Positions 1 to 8,926 are shown, counted from the first letter of the stretch. The stretch is DNA of 64,000 nt from G963677485 sp964519405 (GCA_964519405.1 CAZFLA010000001.1:30374-94373), one strand, 5' to 3'. Program-made: numbers and translations. Notes: generated from the letters alone by a model not told the origin.

Positions 1-693
1 AGTGATCGCCACATATCCGGCTCTCACTGTTTCGACATCACTGTCAGCCGCTTCGCCAGATTCCACGGGTCGTCCTGTAAGCCAGTAATAACTGCCGCCC
101 CGCGGATCTTTTCGGGCATCAACCCGGTCGATATATTGCTTGCGGCCCATGCGACAGAGCTTCATGCCCTTTACACGCTCCCACGGCGCGTTAGGCGCGT
201 TGATATTCAGCAGCGTGGTGTCCGGTAGACCGTGTTCCAGCACCTTCTGCGCAACGCTAGCAACTGCGTGTTCTGCAGCGTCATAGTCGCATATGCTGGA
301 GTTGCAGCAGGTGCTGACAGCGATGCTGGCAATGCCAAAAGTAGTTGCTTCCATGGCGGCTGCGAGAGTGCCGGAATAGAATACATCCCAACCCATATTA
401 GGCCCGAGGTTAATCCCACTGACAACCAGATCGCATTGATAGTCGAGTAATGTCGATATCGCCAGTGTCACGCAGTCAGAGGGAGTACCGCTGCAGCAGA
501 ACCCTTCGCTGTCGTCAGCCAGATGGGCGTGTTTCATCCGAAGCGGCTTATGCAGCGTGATCGCATGGCTGGCGCCGCTTCGCGGTTTCTCCGGTGCCAC
601 CACTACGATGTCACCAAGATGCGCTAACGCTCGGCGCAGCTTCCATAAACCTTCTGCATGAATTCCATCGTCATTTGATAGTAGTATTTTCAT
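1..693 (-). CDS. surE: 5'/3'-nucleotidase SurE, C-terminus cut off by window edge
   Basis: Hydrolyses nucleoside 5'- and 3'-monophosphates in the cytoplasm. The reading frame stays open from an ATG at 691-693 down to base 1 (231 codons; SurE is usually about 250), so only the last few residues are missing. The N-terminus reads MKILLSNDDGIHAEG, with the metal-binding Asp pair D8-D9. It is followed by APEKPRSGASHAITLHKPL and then the signature SGINLGPNMGWDVFYSGT, which is diagnostic for SurE. It lies downstream of the hisG-to-PII-like operon but is separated from it by a terminator hairpin, so it is probably transcribed on its own. Family assignment is secure. Confidence 0.95.
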   Translation of the reverse strand, partial: MKILLSNDDGIHAEGLWKLRRALAHLGDIVVVAPEKPRSGASHAITLHKPLRMKHAHLADDSEGFCCSGTPSDCVTLAISTLLDYQCDLVVSGINLGPNMGWDVFYSGTLAAAMEATTFGIASIAVSTCCNSSICDYDAAEHAVASVAQKVLEHGLPDTTLLNINAPNAPWERVKGMKLCRMGRKQYIDRVDARKDPRGGSYYWLTGRPVESGEAADSDVETVRAGYVAIT

Positions 694-754
694 AACACCT
701 TCAGCTTAGCATACGTAGATAGTGATAAACAGATTACAGGCTTATTTCAACAAC

Positions 755-782
755 AAAGGACGGCAAATATTTGCCGTCCTTT
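755..782 (-). terminator. Palindromic terminator after the PII-like gene
   Basis: A perfect 14-bp inverted repeat with AAAGGACGGCAAAT directly followed by its reverse complement. It starts about 22 bases past the stop codon of the PII-like gene. The arm ends in a short T run on both strands. It probably ends the long minus-strand operon before surE. Confidence 0.7.
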
Positions 783-803
783 ATGATAATCATGCCATAT
801 CGA

Positions 804-1109
804 CTAGAATATTTCAGAAACATTCCAGCAGAAGAGGCGCAACGGCACATGACGGGGAACACGTGATTCGCGTAGGTCTGTCACACACTGCTTAAGGCGC
901 TCATACTGCTCCTTGGTGCACGCACAATAGATCATTGTGTTGATACCAGGCCACACCGGCGAATTATCACGCCGGCCGTTTTCGCTGAATCCAGTGGCGT
1001 TCTGAGTCACCGTATAACCGGGTAAACCCGCTTCGTCCATGGATCTCAGCATATGCGCAGATACACCTTCATCGCACGTAATCAATGCCATTACCAACTC
1101 GTCACACAT
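804..1109 (-). CDS. Small PII-like (ferredoxin-fold) protein next to TrpB2
   Basis: A 101-residue protein with the look of the PII/CutA superfamily: an N-terminal beta strand (ELVMALITCDEG), a helix, a Gly-rich T-loop-like stretch (GLPGYTVTQNATGF) and a second beta-alpha-beta unit. It matches no classical GlnB signature (no conserved uridylylated Tyr context), so it is probably one of the divergent PII-like proteins that bind small ligands. The ATG at 1107-1109 is preferred because GGAAGGT lies 6 bases upstream; a TTG further upstream in the same frame has no such site. It starts 13 bases after the trpB2 stop and is the last gene of the operon. A role in sensing a metabolite for the enzyme upstream is inference from position alone. 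Confidence 0.6.
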   Translation of the reverse strand: MCDELVMALITCDEGVSAHMLRSMDEAGLPGYTVTQNATGFSENGRRDNSPVWPGINTMIYCACTKEQYERLKQCVTDLRESRVPRHVPLRLFCWNVSEIF

Positions 1110-1122
1110 GATATGACCTTCC

Positions 1123-2433
1123 TTAGTCCTCAAGCTTACCGTTGAGGTATGAATCGTAAGCAGGCAGATCGAGCTGGCCGTTACCGCTGATGTTCATCAA
1201 GATAACGCGCTCTTTACCTTCTTCTTTAGCCTTCAGAGCTTCGTCGATGGCTGCGCTGATGGCATGGCTAGACTCAGGAGCTGGCAGCAATCCTTCTGCA
1301 CGCGCGAAGCATACAGCAGCTTCAAATGCCTTGGTTTGTGGTAATACCACGGCTTCCATGAGCCCATGTTCGTATGCATGGCTGACTGCAGGACCCATAC
1401 CATGATATCTTAGCCCGCCAGCATGGATACTCGGTGGCATATATTCGCAGCCCAGAGTGTACATTTTCATCAGCGGGGTCATCATAGCGGTATCGCCAAA
1501 GTCGTAGCGTAACTCACCCTTAGTCAGGCTGGGGCAGCTAGCAGGTTCAGCGGCGATGCATCGCACCTGCTTGGTGTTTTCGCCTCGCAATGTGCGTCCA
1601 ATCCATGGGAACGCGATGCCGGCAAAGTTGGAGCCGCCGCCTACACAAGCGATGACTACATCCGGTTCCTCACCGGCCATTTCCATCTGGGTGATAGTTT
1701 CCTGTCCGATGATGGTTTGGTGTAAGCAAACATGGTTCATGACGCTTCCCAACGAATACTTGGTTCCAGGATGTGTGACGGTGTCTTCAACGGCTTCGGA
1801 AATAGCAATGCCGAGGCTGCCCGGGCAGTCAGGATCCTGTTCTAATACTTTCCGACCGTATGCGGTATTGTTGCTTGGGCTAGCGTAGACCTTACCGCCA
1901 AAGGTCTGCATCATCAAACCGCGATAGGGTTTTGTTTCGTAACTGACCTTTACTTGGTAGATAATACATTCGATATCGAACATTGCACAAGCGATAGCTA
2001 AACTAGCACCCCATTGGCCTGCACCGGTTTCGGTTGCGAGACGGGTGGTTCCTGCTAGTTTATTGAAGTAAACCTGAGCAACGGCAGTGTTTGGTTTGTG
2101 GCTGCCTGCAGGGCTATTTCCTTCATACTTATAGTAGATATGTGCAGGGGTATCCAAAATCTGTTCTAACCGGCGAGCACGGAATAGTGTGCTGGGTCGC
2201 CACTTAGTATATATGTCACGAACTACATCGGGGATTTCAATCCAACGCTCAGTTGACAGCTCTTGCTCAATGAGGTTGCGTGGGAAAATAGCCTCAAGCT
2301 CTTCCGGCTTTAGCGGCTCTTTTGTACCCGGATTAATCATTGGAGCCATAGGCTCTTTATAATCGGATGCTATATTGTACCAATGTGTTGGTATTTGGCG
2401 GGTCGTGAGATCAATTCTATTGTCGTAATGCAA
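1123..2433 (-). CDS. TrpB-like PLP-dependent tryptophan synthase beta chain (TrpB2 type)
   Basis: Pyridoxal-phosphate enzyme that joins indole and serine (or O-phosphoserine in some TrpB2 proteins) to make tryptophan. Length 436 is typical of TrpB2, which is longer than TrpB1. The PLP lysine is K113 in AGSHKPNTAVAQVYFNK. The phosphate-binding loop is GGGSN at 265-269, and ETGAGQWG and HAGGLRYHGMGP are TrpB2 hallmarks. The start is a TTG with GGAGG seven bases upstream; no ATG fits. No trpA or other trp gene is in the window. TrpB2 enzymes often act apart from TrpA, for example in indole salvage. It lies between a secreted TPR protein and the PII-like gene. Confidence 0.9.
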   Translation of the reverse strand: MHYDNRIDLTTRQIPTHWYNIASDYKEPMAPMINPGTKEPLKPEELEAIFPRNLIEQELSTERWIEIPDVVRDIYTKWRPSTLFRARRLEQILDTPAHIYYKYEGNSPAGSHKPNTAVAQVYFNKLAGTTRLATETGAGQWGASLAIACAMFDIECIIYQVKVSYETKPYRGLMMQTFGGKVYASPSNNTAYGRKVLEQDPDCPGSLGIAISEAVEDTVTHPGTKYSLGSVMNHVCLHQTIIGQETITQMEMAGEEPDVVIACVGGGSNFAGIAFPWIGRTLRGENTKQVRCIAAEPASCPSLTKGELRYDFGDTAMMTPLMKMYTLGCEYMPPSIHAGGLRYHGMGPAVSHAYEHGLMEAVVLPQTKAFEAAVCFARAEGLLPAPESSHAISAAIDEALKAKEEGKERVILMNISGNGQLDLPAYDSYLNGKLED

Positions 2434-2477
2434 TGGAAATCCTCCGAAAGGTTAATGATTGTAAATAATACCTAAAA

Positions 2478-4082
2478 CTAGTGTACACCAACTGTATTTT
2501 GCTTGCCTGCACTGATGGCTTCTCGTAGCGCCTCACCGATACTGGTCTCACCCTCCGTCTGTTGGGCTGCGTCGTTGTTGGTGATCGCATCAGTCAGTGT
2601 GGCCAAGCCATTCTTAAGTAATACACAACTAAGTTTATAGCCCTCATGCTGCGTTATCTGCTGAGGAGTCGGGACAAGTCCCGACACATAGCCATAAAGC
2701 TTCTCAGCTTCGTTGCTGTGTGTTGTGAGTTCATTGTAAAGCTGTTCGCGAGTGGTCTTTTTGTCTTTCTGCGACTTAATAGCATCGGTGCTAAGCTGAC
2801 AGATCTTTTGAATAGAAGGATACAAGTCAGCAACCAGGCTGCCGAAAATATCTGATCGTGTGGTTTCATCGGTATCAGGAACCAACTTGTAGATCTGAGT
2901 GACCATATTGGCAGCGTCGGTAAATTGGTTTTTCAATGCGTAAAGATGAGCCAATTTCATGTATGGTTCGTAATGATCTTTGGCTGCATCAAGAGTCTTC
3001 TTAAGCAGTGTTTCGGCTTCGTTAAGACGTCCGTTGTTCCACAAAACATCTACCAACCGCAAAGCTATCTGCACGTTTGATGGGTCTTTGTCGAGCATTT
3101 GCCGAAATAGTTTCTCGGCTTCTTCTGGCTGATCAGCAGATACATACGCATCAGCGAGTGGACCTGCTAGTTCCGACACTGCTCCAATAAGTTCCGTGGC
3201 CCGTTTGGCTTCATTCAACGCTTCCGTATCCATCTTCAGTTTAAGATAGGCGTTTATAAGCTTCGCACGCGGAGCTGGTTGAAGCGGCTGTAAACTGATG
3301 GCATCACGGTATTTCGCGATGGCTAATGCAAGATCACCGGCTTGCAAGGCGCGATCACCAGCTTCTTCGTTCTGCTTCGATAAACTCGATGTATCACCCG
3401 TCGGTTCAGCAGGGCTTTCTGGAGCAACTGCTGCAGGTGCAGGTGTTGATGTCTCTTTAGTGGGTGCTTCGATCATCGCCGTGCCGTTCAAGGGCTCTGC
3501 AACAAGTTTGGTCGAAAGCGTTGATGCGGCTGTTCGTGCGGTGCTAATTCTGTCAATCTCTTTGTTTGATCCGCGGTAAATGACAGGGGAATCAAACTTG
3601 TTTTGCCATGTCTGATTGCTATTTGTTGCTTTCCATACGGCCGATATGCGCAGTGTCATGTTCTTCGTGAATTTAACAGGTTGTTTATTTTTAGTTTTCT
3701 TTGCGATTTGTTTCGAAGGAGTAACCTGAACGGTATCTTCTACGAGCTGAGCTGAAATCTGCAATGAAGCCTGTGCGCCTAACGCTGCCGATATGGCAAG
3801 CTGCTGGGTTGCATTAGGTGCGGCTATCGCTAAGTTTTTGTCAATTGAACCTTCTGCGACAAGTCGTTGGATGAACGGCTCTGAAGGTTGGTAAACCAGT
3901 GAGTCCGCTCGCTTCGTCTGCTCTATCTGCTCGCTTAAGGCTGCCGTAATTGGAAACGCCGATTCTGCGCTGTCAATCTGGTAGATAACAACCAACGGCC
4001 GCTTCTCCTTGGTTTGAGCTTCGACCGTGGAGAAGGCTGCTATACACATCACAAAACACAGAATGAAACCTAGTCGCCGCAT
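2478..4082 (-). CDS. Secreted or periplasmic TPR-repeat protein
   Basis: 534 residues starting with a signal peptide (MRRLGFILCFVMCIAAFSTVEA, cut near residue 22-23). The first 200 residues look like a mixed alpha/beta domain of unknown function, and a Pro/Thr-rich linker follows at about 205-230. Several TPR units then run from about 235 to 400 (EAGDRALQAGDLALAIAKY, then AYVSADQPEEAEKLFRQML and similar). TPRs usually hold protein complexes together. The start overlaps the stop of the zinc-ribbon/TPR gene upstream by 13 bases, so the two are probably translated together and may work as a pair in the envelope. No specific function is recognised. Confidence 0.75.
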   Translation of the reverse strand: MRRLGFILCFVMCIAAFSTVEAQTKEKRPLVVIYQIDSAESAFPITAALSEQIEQTKRADSLVYQPSEPFIQRLVAEGSIDKNLAIAAPNATQQLAISAALGAQASLQISAQLVEDTVQVTPSKQIAKKTKNKQPVKFTKNMTLRISAVWKATNSNQTWQNKFDSPVIYRGSNKEIDRISTARTAASTLSTKLVAEPLNGTAMIEAPTKETSTPAPAAVAPESPAEPTGDTSSLSKQNEEAGDRALQAGDLALAIAKYRDAISLQPLQPAPRAKLINAYLKLKMDTEALNEAKRATELIGAVSELAGPLADAYVSADQPEEAEKLFRQMLDKDPSNVQIALRLVDVLWNNGRLNEAETLLKKTLDAAKDHYEPYMKLAHLYALKNQFTDAANMVTQIYKLVPDTDETTRSDIFGSLVADLYPSIQKICQLSTDAIKSQKDKKTTREQLYNELTTHSNEAEKLYGYVSGLVPTPQQITQHEGYKLSCVLLKNGLATLTDAITNNDAAQQTEGETSIGEALREAISAGKQNTVGVH

Positions 4083-5383
4083 GCTCGTAACCCCTGTTCT
4101 GCGTTCTCTCTATCACGTGTTGCTTGAGCTACATTAACGCCTCGTGATATGGCATCATTTGCCTTCTTTAGTGCGTCTTGATAGGCTCTGCGGGCATCTT
4201 GTACGTTATTCAAACGCCGATGAGCTTGTGCAATGTTATTGCTGACACTTGCGGAGTTTGCTCCGTAGGACTGAGCGGCTTTGTAACTGTCCAACGCGCC
4301 CCGATAGTCACCACTTGACGCTTTCTCAGAAGCGATACGCAGCAGCGTATCGACTTCGGTTCCGCCAGATTGGGTTGGCTTAGGTCTAGATGGCGCACCG
4401 CTGCTTACCGTAATTTCATATATGCCTTTTGGAGCCGTATCTCGTGGCTCGGGTTGTTTTACAGCCGCCTCGACAGGTGTTTCCTTAACACGTTCTGGTT
4501 CGCGTGTTTCGGTTTCGCTGCGGGGTGTGGCAGTTATTGGCGGTAAGGCTGGCAGTGCTGATAGACCTGATCCTGAGTTGCTGCTGCGCGGCTGATAACT
4601 CGGTGTGCGCTCGGGCTGCTGCAACAGCGGATTGACCTGCGGCGTTTGTGAGGCTTGCTGTTGTGCTCCGCCGGCAACATATGGCTGTATGGAGTTTGAG
4701 TTTGCTGGTAAAGCAGTTTGGTCAGTAGGCTGAGTATTTTGAGGCAAGCCGACACTATTCGGTAATGCCGGTGCACCCGTATCTGTCATATTGGTTGTTG
4801 AAGCGGGGCGTGCTGCAGAGTGTCGGTTCATATTCATGTTCAGTGTTATTGCACCAAGAACAAATACTACTGCTGCAGAACCTATGGCGATCCATATTGG
4901 GCTAATGGGTTTACGCTCTATGACCGGAGCTGACGGTAGACTTATTCCGTTGTTAACGCGACCGAAACCAAGCTGCTGCTGAAGCTCTTCTAGCCGAATT
5001 CGATCGGCTACACTGCCCGGATTGAGCTGAGTGACGACTTTTAGGTGCTCCACAGCTAAGGCTGTTTTTTCCAGCTTTTCATAAATGATAGCCATCATCG
5101 AATGTGCGCTGGTGTTTGACTTGTCAACTTCCAAGATGGCTTCGCATATCACTAAAGCTTCTTGGTAAGCACCTTCCGATTGGCTGCGCATGGCATCCTG
5201 CAATAGTTCTTCGATGCGATGCTCTACACCAACGGCAGCGCTAGCACCCTCTGGATTGGGTGCATCGATGGCGCTAAGGAGCTCTTCTTGAAGGGCGTTG
5301 CCGCTTTGCGTCAGTCGATGACCACATCGCTTGCAAAACCGACTTCCTTCAACAGCTTCAAATCCGCAATCAGGACAAAACAT
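4070..5383 (-). CDS. Zinc-ribbon, TPR and single transmembrane-segment protein
   Basis: 437 residues. A zinc ribbon stands at the very N-terminus (C3-x2-C6 and C17-x2-C20). A TPR pair follows at about 55-135, then one transmembrane helix at about 162-182. A long Pro/Gln/Ser-rich linker leads to a second TPR block at about 340-430. This suggests a cytoplasmic zinc-ribbon/TPR half and an external TPR half. The start is supported by AGGAGG eight bases upstream, which overlaps the ruvB stop. The downstream gene also carries TPRs and overlaps it by 13 bases. The architecture is common among uncharacterised envelope proteins; no function can be named. Confidence 0.75.
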   Translation of the reverse strand: MFCPDCGFEAVEGSRFCKRCGHRLTQSGNALQEELLSAIDAPNPEGASAAVGVEHRIEELLQDAMRSQSEGAYQEALVICEAILEVDKSNTSAHSMMAIIYEKLEKTALAVEHLKVVTQLNPGSVADRIRLEELQQQLGFGRVNNGISLPSAPVIERKPISPIWIAIGSAAVVFVLGAITLNMNMNRHSAARPASTTNMTDTGAPALPNSVGLPQNTQPTDQTALPANSNSIQPYVAGGAQQQASQTPQVNPLLQQPERTPSYQPRSSNSGSGLSALPALPPITATPRSETETREPERVKETPVEAAVKQPEPRDTAPKGIYEITVSSGAPSRPKPTQSGGTEVDTLLRIASEKASSGDYRGALDSYKAAQSYGANSASVSNNIAQAHRRLNNVQDARRAYQDALKKANDAISRGVNVAQATRDRENAEQGLRACGD

Positions 5384-5397
5384 TGATTCAACCTCCT

Positions 5398-6438
5398 CTA
5401 GAAGAGCCTCTGGTCGTTATTTCTGGGCAGCGGTACATCGAGGTGCTCAAATGCTCGCTGCGTTGCCATCCGTCCTCTAGGCGTGCGGTTAAGCATGCCG
5501 ATTTGAATGAGGTATGGTTCATATACATCCTCTATCGTATCGCGTTCTTCATTTAGTGCAGCAGCCAATGTATCTATGCCGACAGGCCCGCCGTCGAATT
5601 TTTCTACGAGCAGCAGTAGGAACCGCCGGTCGAATTCGTCTAGACCAAGGCTGTCAACATTAAGTTGGCGCAAGGCGTGATCTGCCAACGCTTGTGTGAT
5701 ATTCCCGTTGTTTTGTATCTGCGCATAATCACGCACTCGTCGAAGCAGTCTGTTGGCAATTCGGGGGGTACCACGGCTGCGGAGTGCGATTTCAGCAGAA
5801 CCTTCTTCATCTATGGTTACACCCAGGATATCAGCACTTCTGCCGATGATGATCCGCAGTTCGTCGGGTTGGTAAAACTGGAAATAGTTGATTATGCCAA
5901 AACGGGCTCGGAGTGGGGATGTGAGCAATCCGGCTCGGGTGGTGGCGCCGACTAATGTAAACTTTGGAAGATCGATCTTGATGGTTCGGGCCGCAGGCCC
6001 TTTGCCAATGATCAAGTCGATTTGATAGTCTTCCATAGCTGGGTAGAGTATCTCTTCAACCGGCCGCGATAATCGGTGGATTTCGTCGATAAACAACACC
6101 GAATTGGGCTCAAGGTTGGTCAGTATCGCCGCAAGATCTCCAGGCCGCTCAATAGCTGGCCCCGAGGTGCTCCTAATGGTGGTGTTCATTTCGTGAGCGA
6201 TGATATTGGCTAATGTTGTTTTTCCAAGGCCAGGAGGCCCGTACAACAAGGCGTGATCCAGCGGCTCGCTTCGACCTTGAGCGGCTTGGATAAAAATGTT
6301 CAGATTGTCCTTAAGCTGGTTCTGCCCAATAAACTCACGCAGACGCCGGGGGCGAAGGCTTAACTCCTCTTCGGCTTCACGTGTTGTTTGCTCGGGTGAG
6401 ACTATTCTATCGAACTCAACGCCGGTAAAATCCGACAC
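5398..6438 (-). CDS. ruvB: Holliday junction branch-migration ATPase RuvB
   Basis: Motor ATPase of the RuvAB complex that drives branch migration of Holliday junctions in recombinational repair. It shows Walker A GPPGLGKTT (about 67-75), Walker B VLFIDEIHRL (about 115-124), the sensor-1 region LVGATTRAGLL and the C-terminal winged-helix domain (FDGGPVGIDTLAAALNEE). Length 346 matches the family. I chose the GTG at 6436-6438, seven bases after a GAGG; a TTG directly before it is possible. It lies 44 bases downstream of ruvA. RuvC is not in the window. Confidence 0.97.
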   Translation of the reverse strand: MSDFTGVEFDRIVSPEQTTREAEEELSLRPRRLREFIGQNQLKDNLNIFIQAAQGRSEPLDHALLYGPPGLGKTTLANIIAHEMNTTIRSTSGPAIERPGDLAAILTNLEPNSVLFIDEIHRLSRPVEEILYPAMEDYQIDLIIGKGPAARTIKIDLPKFTLVGATTRAGLLTSPLRARFGIINYFQFYQPDELRIIIGRSADILGVTIDEEGSAEIALRSRGTPRIANRLLRRVRDYAQIQNNGNITQALADHALRQLNVDSLGLDEFDRRFLLLLVEKFDGGPVGIDTLAAALNEERDTIEDVYEPYLIQIGMLNRTPRGRMATQRAFEHLDVPLPRNNDQRLF

Positions 6439-6482
6439 CAACTAACCTCTTTACTGCATATCAAGTTTGGAAAAACAACTGG

Positions 6483-7097
6483 CTAGTTTTGGCCAGCCGT
6501 AAGTATTTGAAGCGCCAGTTTAATTAAGCTGCCCGCATCTTTAGCCGCGGAATCAACCGATAATGCTCTTTCAACAGCGGTGCGCGCATCCTGCCTATGA
6601 TATCCCAGCCCAATAAGTGCCGTGATGGCATCATCGGCAGGGGCAATCACACGCTTGGCCGCATTTTGCTGATCGAACCGAGACAGCAGACTCATCTCTG
6701 AGGCTTTCTCTTTTAGGTCGATCACAATACGCTGCGCGGTTTTAGCTCCAATACCAGGTGCTTTTGTGATGGTGCGTGTGTCGTCAGAGGCGATTAACTG
6801 CACCATCTGTGCGGCTCCAAATGTGCTCAACAACGAAAGAGCCGCTCGCGGTCCCACTCCACTAACTGTGAGCAGAAGCTCGAACAGCTTGCATTCCGCG
6901 TCATCGCTAAAGCCATATAGGGTTAACTCATCTTCACGAACGTGAAGATGAGTGGTAAAGATGACTTCTTCACCGATTGCGGGTAACGCGGTCAGCGTGG
7001 AGTCCGGCAATAACACACGATATCCAATTCCATTGACGTCTACAATGGCAGAAATGTTATCGGAGCTCACAAGCTCACCGCGTATACGTGCAATCAT
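6483..7097 (-). CDS. ruvA: Holliday junction binding protein RuvA
   Basis: DNA-junction-binding tetramer that loads RuvB. The N-terminal OB-fold begins MIARIRGELV and contains HLHVREDELTLYGF. Two helix-hairpin-helix motifs follow (LLTVSGVGPRAALSLL at about 77-92 and ITKAPGIGAKTAQRIVIDL at about 110-128). The C-terminal domain III (ALIGLGYHRQDARTAVERAL) is the RuvB contact. Length 204 is normal. The gene starts 4 bases after the hisG stop, showing that hisG and ruvAB share a transcript. Confidence 0.97.
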   Translation of the reverse strand: MIARIRGELVSSDNISAIVDVNGIGYRVLLPDSTLTALPAIGEEVIFTTHLHVREDELTLYGFSDDAECKLFELLLTVSGVGPRAALSLLSTFGAAQMVQLIASDDTRTITKAPGIGAKTAQRIVIDLKEKASEMSLLSRFDQQNAAKRVIAPADDAITALIGLGYHRQDARTAVERALSVDSAAKDAGSLIKLALQILTAGQN

Positions 7098-7101
7098 TTA
7101 G

Positions 7102-7971
7102 CTATTCAATAACCTTGCGAAGTGTATACTCAACGAGGCCGTTAGCGCCGGCTCGTCTGAGTGCCGGGATCATATCGCGAGCTACCTTCTGATCGAGTAT
7201 GGTCTCAACGGCTACCCAACTCTTATCAGATAATGGGCTGATCGTTGGGTTCTTCAGAGCAGGCAAAATCCCTAGCACCTCTTGAATGGCGTCTACTGGT
7301 ACGTTCATTTTCAAACCAACCAGGTTTTCGGCATTCAATGCAGCTTGAAGAAGCATCGCCAGGTTTTCGGCCTTTTCGCGCTTCCAAGGATCTTCGTAAG
7401 CTTTCTTGTTCATGACCAACCGCGGAGTAGACACGATGATCGTATCGATGATCTCAAGGTGGTGTGCACGAAGACTGCTGCCTGTCTCTGTGTTTACGAC
7501 GATAGCGTCTACGAGGCTTGGCACTTTCATTTCACAGGCGCCCCAGCTAAACTCAACATCTGCGTGAACCCCGTGAGATTCCAGATATCGCTCAGTTAAA
7601 CGCACATACTCCGTTGCGATGCGCTTACCCTCTAGATCCTTTACGCACTTAATGGGGTCATCATGGTGGACGGCCAATACAACGCGTACCGGATTGCGTG
7701 TGACCTTACTGTAGGTGAGGTCGCATAATTCAACAACATCGACTGCGTTGTCTTCTATCCAGTCTTTTCCGCTAATACCACAGTCAATAACACCCATCTG
7801 CACGTAACGAGGGATCTCTTGAGGGCGAATTAGTCGAGGAGTGATCTCCTTATCGTCGATTTCTGGCTCGTATGAACGAGCAGAAACACGAAAATCAAAT
7901 CCTGAGCGTTTGAATAGTTCAAACGTTGATTCTTGTAAGCTGCCTTTTGGAAGGCCTATTTTTAGGGTCAC
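7102..7971 (-). CDS. hisG: ATP phosphoribosyltransferase HisG (long form)
   Basis: First enzyme of histidine synthesis; it joins ATP and PRPP in the cytoplasm. It begins MTLKIGLPKGSLQEST, contains GVIDCGISGKDWI and the PRPP-binding stretch IVVNTETGSSLRAHHLE, and ends in a roughly 75-residue ACT-like C-terminal regulatory domain (NVPVDAIQEVLGILP). At 289 residues it is the long, self-contained form that needs no HisZ and is usually inhibited by histidine. The start is a GTG with GAAAGGTG about 10 bases upstream. No other his gene is nearby; here hisG heads an operon with ruvAB and TPR genes. Confidence 0.96.
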   Translation of the reverse strand: MTLKIGLPKGSLQESTFELFKRSGFDFRVSARSYEPEIDDKEITPRLIRPQEIPRYVQMGVIDCGISGKDWIEDNAVDVVELCDLTYSKVTRNPVRVVLAVHHDDPIKCVKDLEGKRIATEYVRLTERYLESHGVHADVEFSWGACEMKVPSLVDAIVVNTETGSSLRAHHLEIIDTIIVSTPRLVMNKKAYEDPWKREKAENLAMLLQAALNAENLVGLKMNVPVDAIQEVLGILPALKNPTISPLSDKSWVAVETILDQKVARDMIPALRRAGANGLVEYTLRKVIE

Positions 7972-8015
7972 AGTTATATAACACCTTTCGGTAGAATATC
8001 CAGATTTCCAATTTC

Positions 8016-8044
8016 ATTGTACCAACATGCTCCGTACAGCACAA
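8016..8044 (-). promoter_or_regulatory. Possible sigma-70-type promoter for the hisG operon
   Basis: On the minus strand TTGTGC (8039-8044) and TACAAT (8016-8021) stand 17 bases apart, about 45 bases ahead of the hisG start. The -10 box matches the consensus at 5 of 6 bases; the -35 box is weak. It abuts the terminator of the gene upstream. Confidence 0.35.
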
Positions 8045-8075
8045 AAAATGCTCTGCCCAGTGTTTCGGGCAGAGC
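8041..8075 (-). terminator. Rho-independent terminator upstream of hisG
   Basis: A 9-bp perfect stem (GCTCTGCCC at 8050-8058 with GGGCAGAGC at 8067-8075) and an 8-base loop. It is followed on the minus strand by a run of six T. It ends transcription of the membrane-protein gene at 8099-8758. Confidence 0.85.
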
Positions 8076-8098
8076 GAATATCGTGTGTTGCGAAGATA

Positions 8099-8758
8099 TT
8101 AGTAGTCGTTAACCGTTTGATCGGGGTCGGTACCAAAACCTTCGTTGGCTCGGTTGCCTTTTGGACGAACCTGGTTAGTGCGAGTATTAAATGTTGTGTT
8201 TCGTCGAGTCTGTACCCTTGTCGTTTTGACCTGGTTTCGACGCTGCATTTCAATTCGCCGTTTATCTTGCTCCGACATGGTGCCGGCACCCGTCCATGTT
8301 CCTGTCGCTGAAGTATCGGAAGTGGGGCTAACACCTGGCCTGGTTATGCCGGGACGCACAGTTTGAGTACCTTGCATACTACCCTGGCCTTTAGAGCTGA
8401 AGCCGGAAGAGCTTTCACCTCCACTACCTGGTGATTTCGGTGACATCATTGATGGAGACATCTCTTTGCCCATACCAGGAGGTGTTACCATAGTTGGCCC
8501 CGCACTCTGTTTGCTTTGAGACACGGCGAATATGATAATCGCAATCACGGCCACCACGAGCAACCCGATAGCTACTGGCAGTGGAACCTTGCTTAAAGCA
8601 GACTCACCGCTCTGAGAGGAAGCTCCAGATGCGGATCCACCAGAGCCCTTCTTTTTGCCGTTTTTTCGTTGTTCCTCTAGTTGCTTAAGGTCACTTTGTA
8701 TGGAATCCCAGTCCAGCGAATCGTTCTGGGAATCATTGAGATTTTTGTTGTCTGCCAT
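8099..8758 (-). CDS. Single-pass membrane protein, low-complexity tail, unknown
   Basis: 219 residues. An acidic, Lys/Gly-rich N-terminus (about 1-55) is followed by one transmembrane helix at about 59-80 (LPVAIGLLVVAVIAIIIFAV). The outer tail is rich in Gly, Ser, Pro, Met and Thr and becomes Arg/Gln-rich near the end. The ATG at 8756-8758 has AGGA six bases upstream and is preferred to an upstream TTG. A terminator lies just after the stop. The next gene upstream also encodes a single-pass protein, so the two may belong together. I do not recognise a family; the tail looks disordered. Confidence 0.6.
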   Translation of the reverse strand: MADNKNLNDSQNDSLDWDSIQSDLKQLEEQRKNGKKKGSGGSASGASSQSGESALSKVPLPVAIGLLVVAVIAIIIFAVSQSKQSAGPTMVTPPGMGKEMSPSMMSPKSPGSGGESSSGFSSKGQGSMQGTQTVRPGITRPGVSPTSDTSATGTWTGAGTMSEQDKRRIEMQRRNQVKTTRVQTRRNTTFNTRTNQVRPKGNRANEGFGTDPDQTVNDY

Positions 8759-8827
8759 GATGTTCCTGCTTTCGCGAATCAATTGCTCGCTTTATCGTTA
8801 AGGCGAGTAAAAAGTATGCTGCCTAAC

Positions 8828-8882
8828 TTATGGTATGGGATATACAGATTTGATGCAAGCCGTAAACCCTCACATACCATAA
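8828..8882. promoter_or_regulatory. Spaced inverted repeat upstream of the membrane-protein gene
   Basis: TTATGGTATG (8828-8837) and CATACCATAA (8873-8882) are perfect 10-base inverted repeats 35 bases apart. They lie in the gap between the two membrane-protein genes. They could be two half-sites of a regulator or the stem of a leader structure. Confidence 0.35.
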
Positions 8883-8926
8883 CGAACTAAGGCGCAACGA
8901 TGCCTATGGTGTTGATCCCATGTTCA

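Noticed and set aside
8014..8334. Minus-strand frame overlapping the single-pass membrane protein
   Set aside because: It covers the terminator hairpin and has no homology-like features; the other frame encodes a clear membrane helix.
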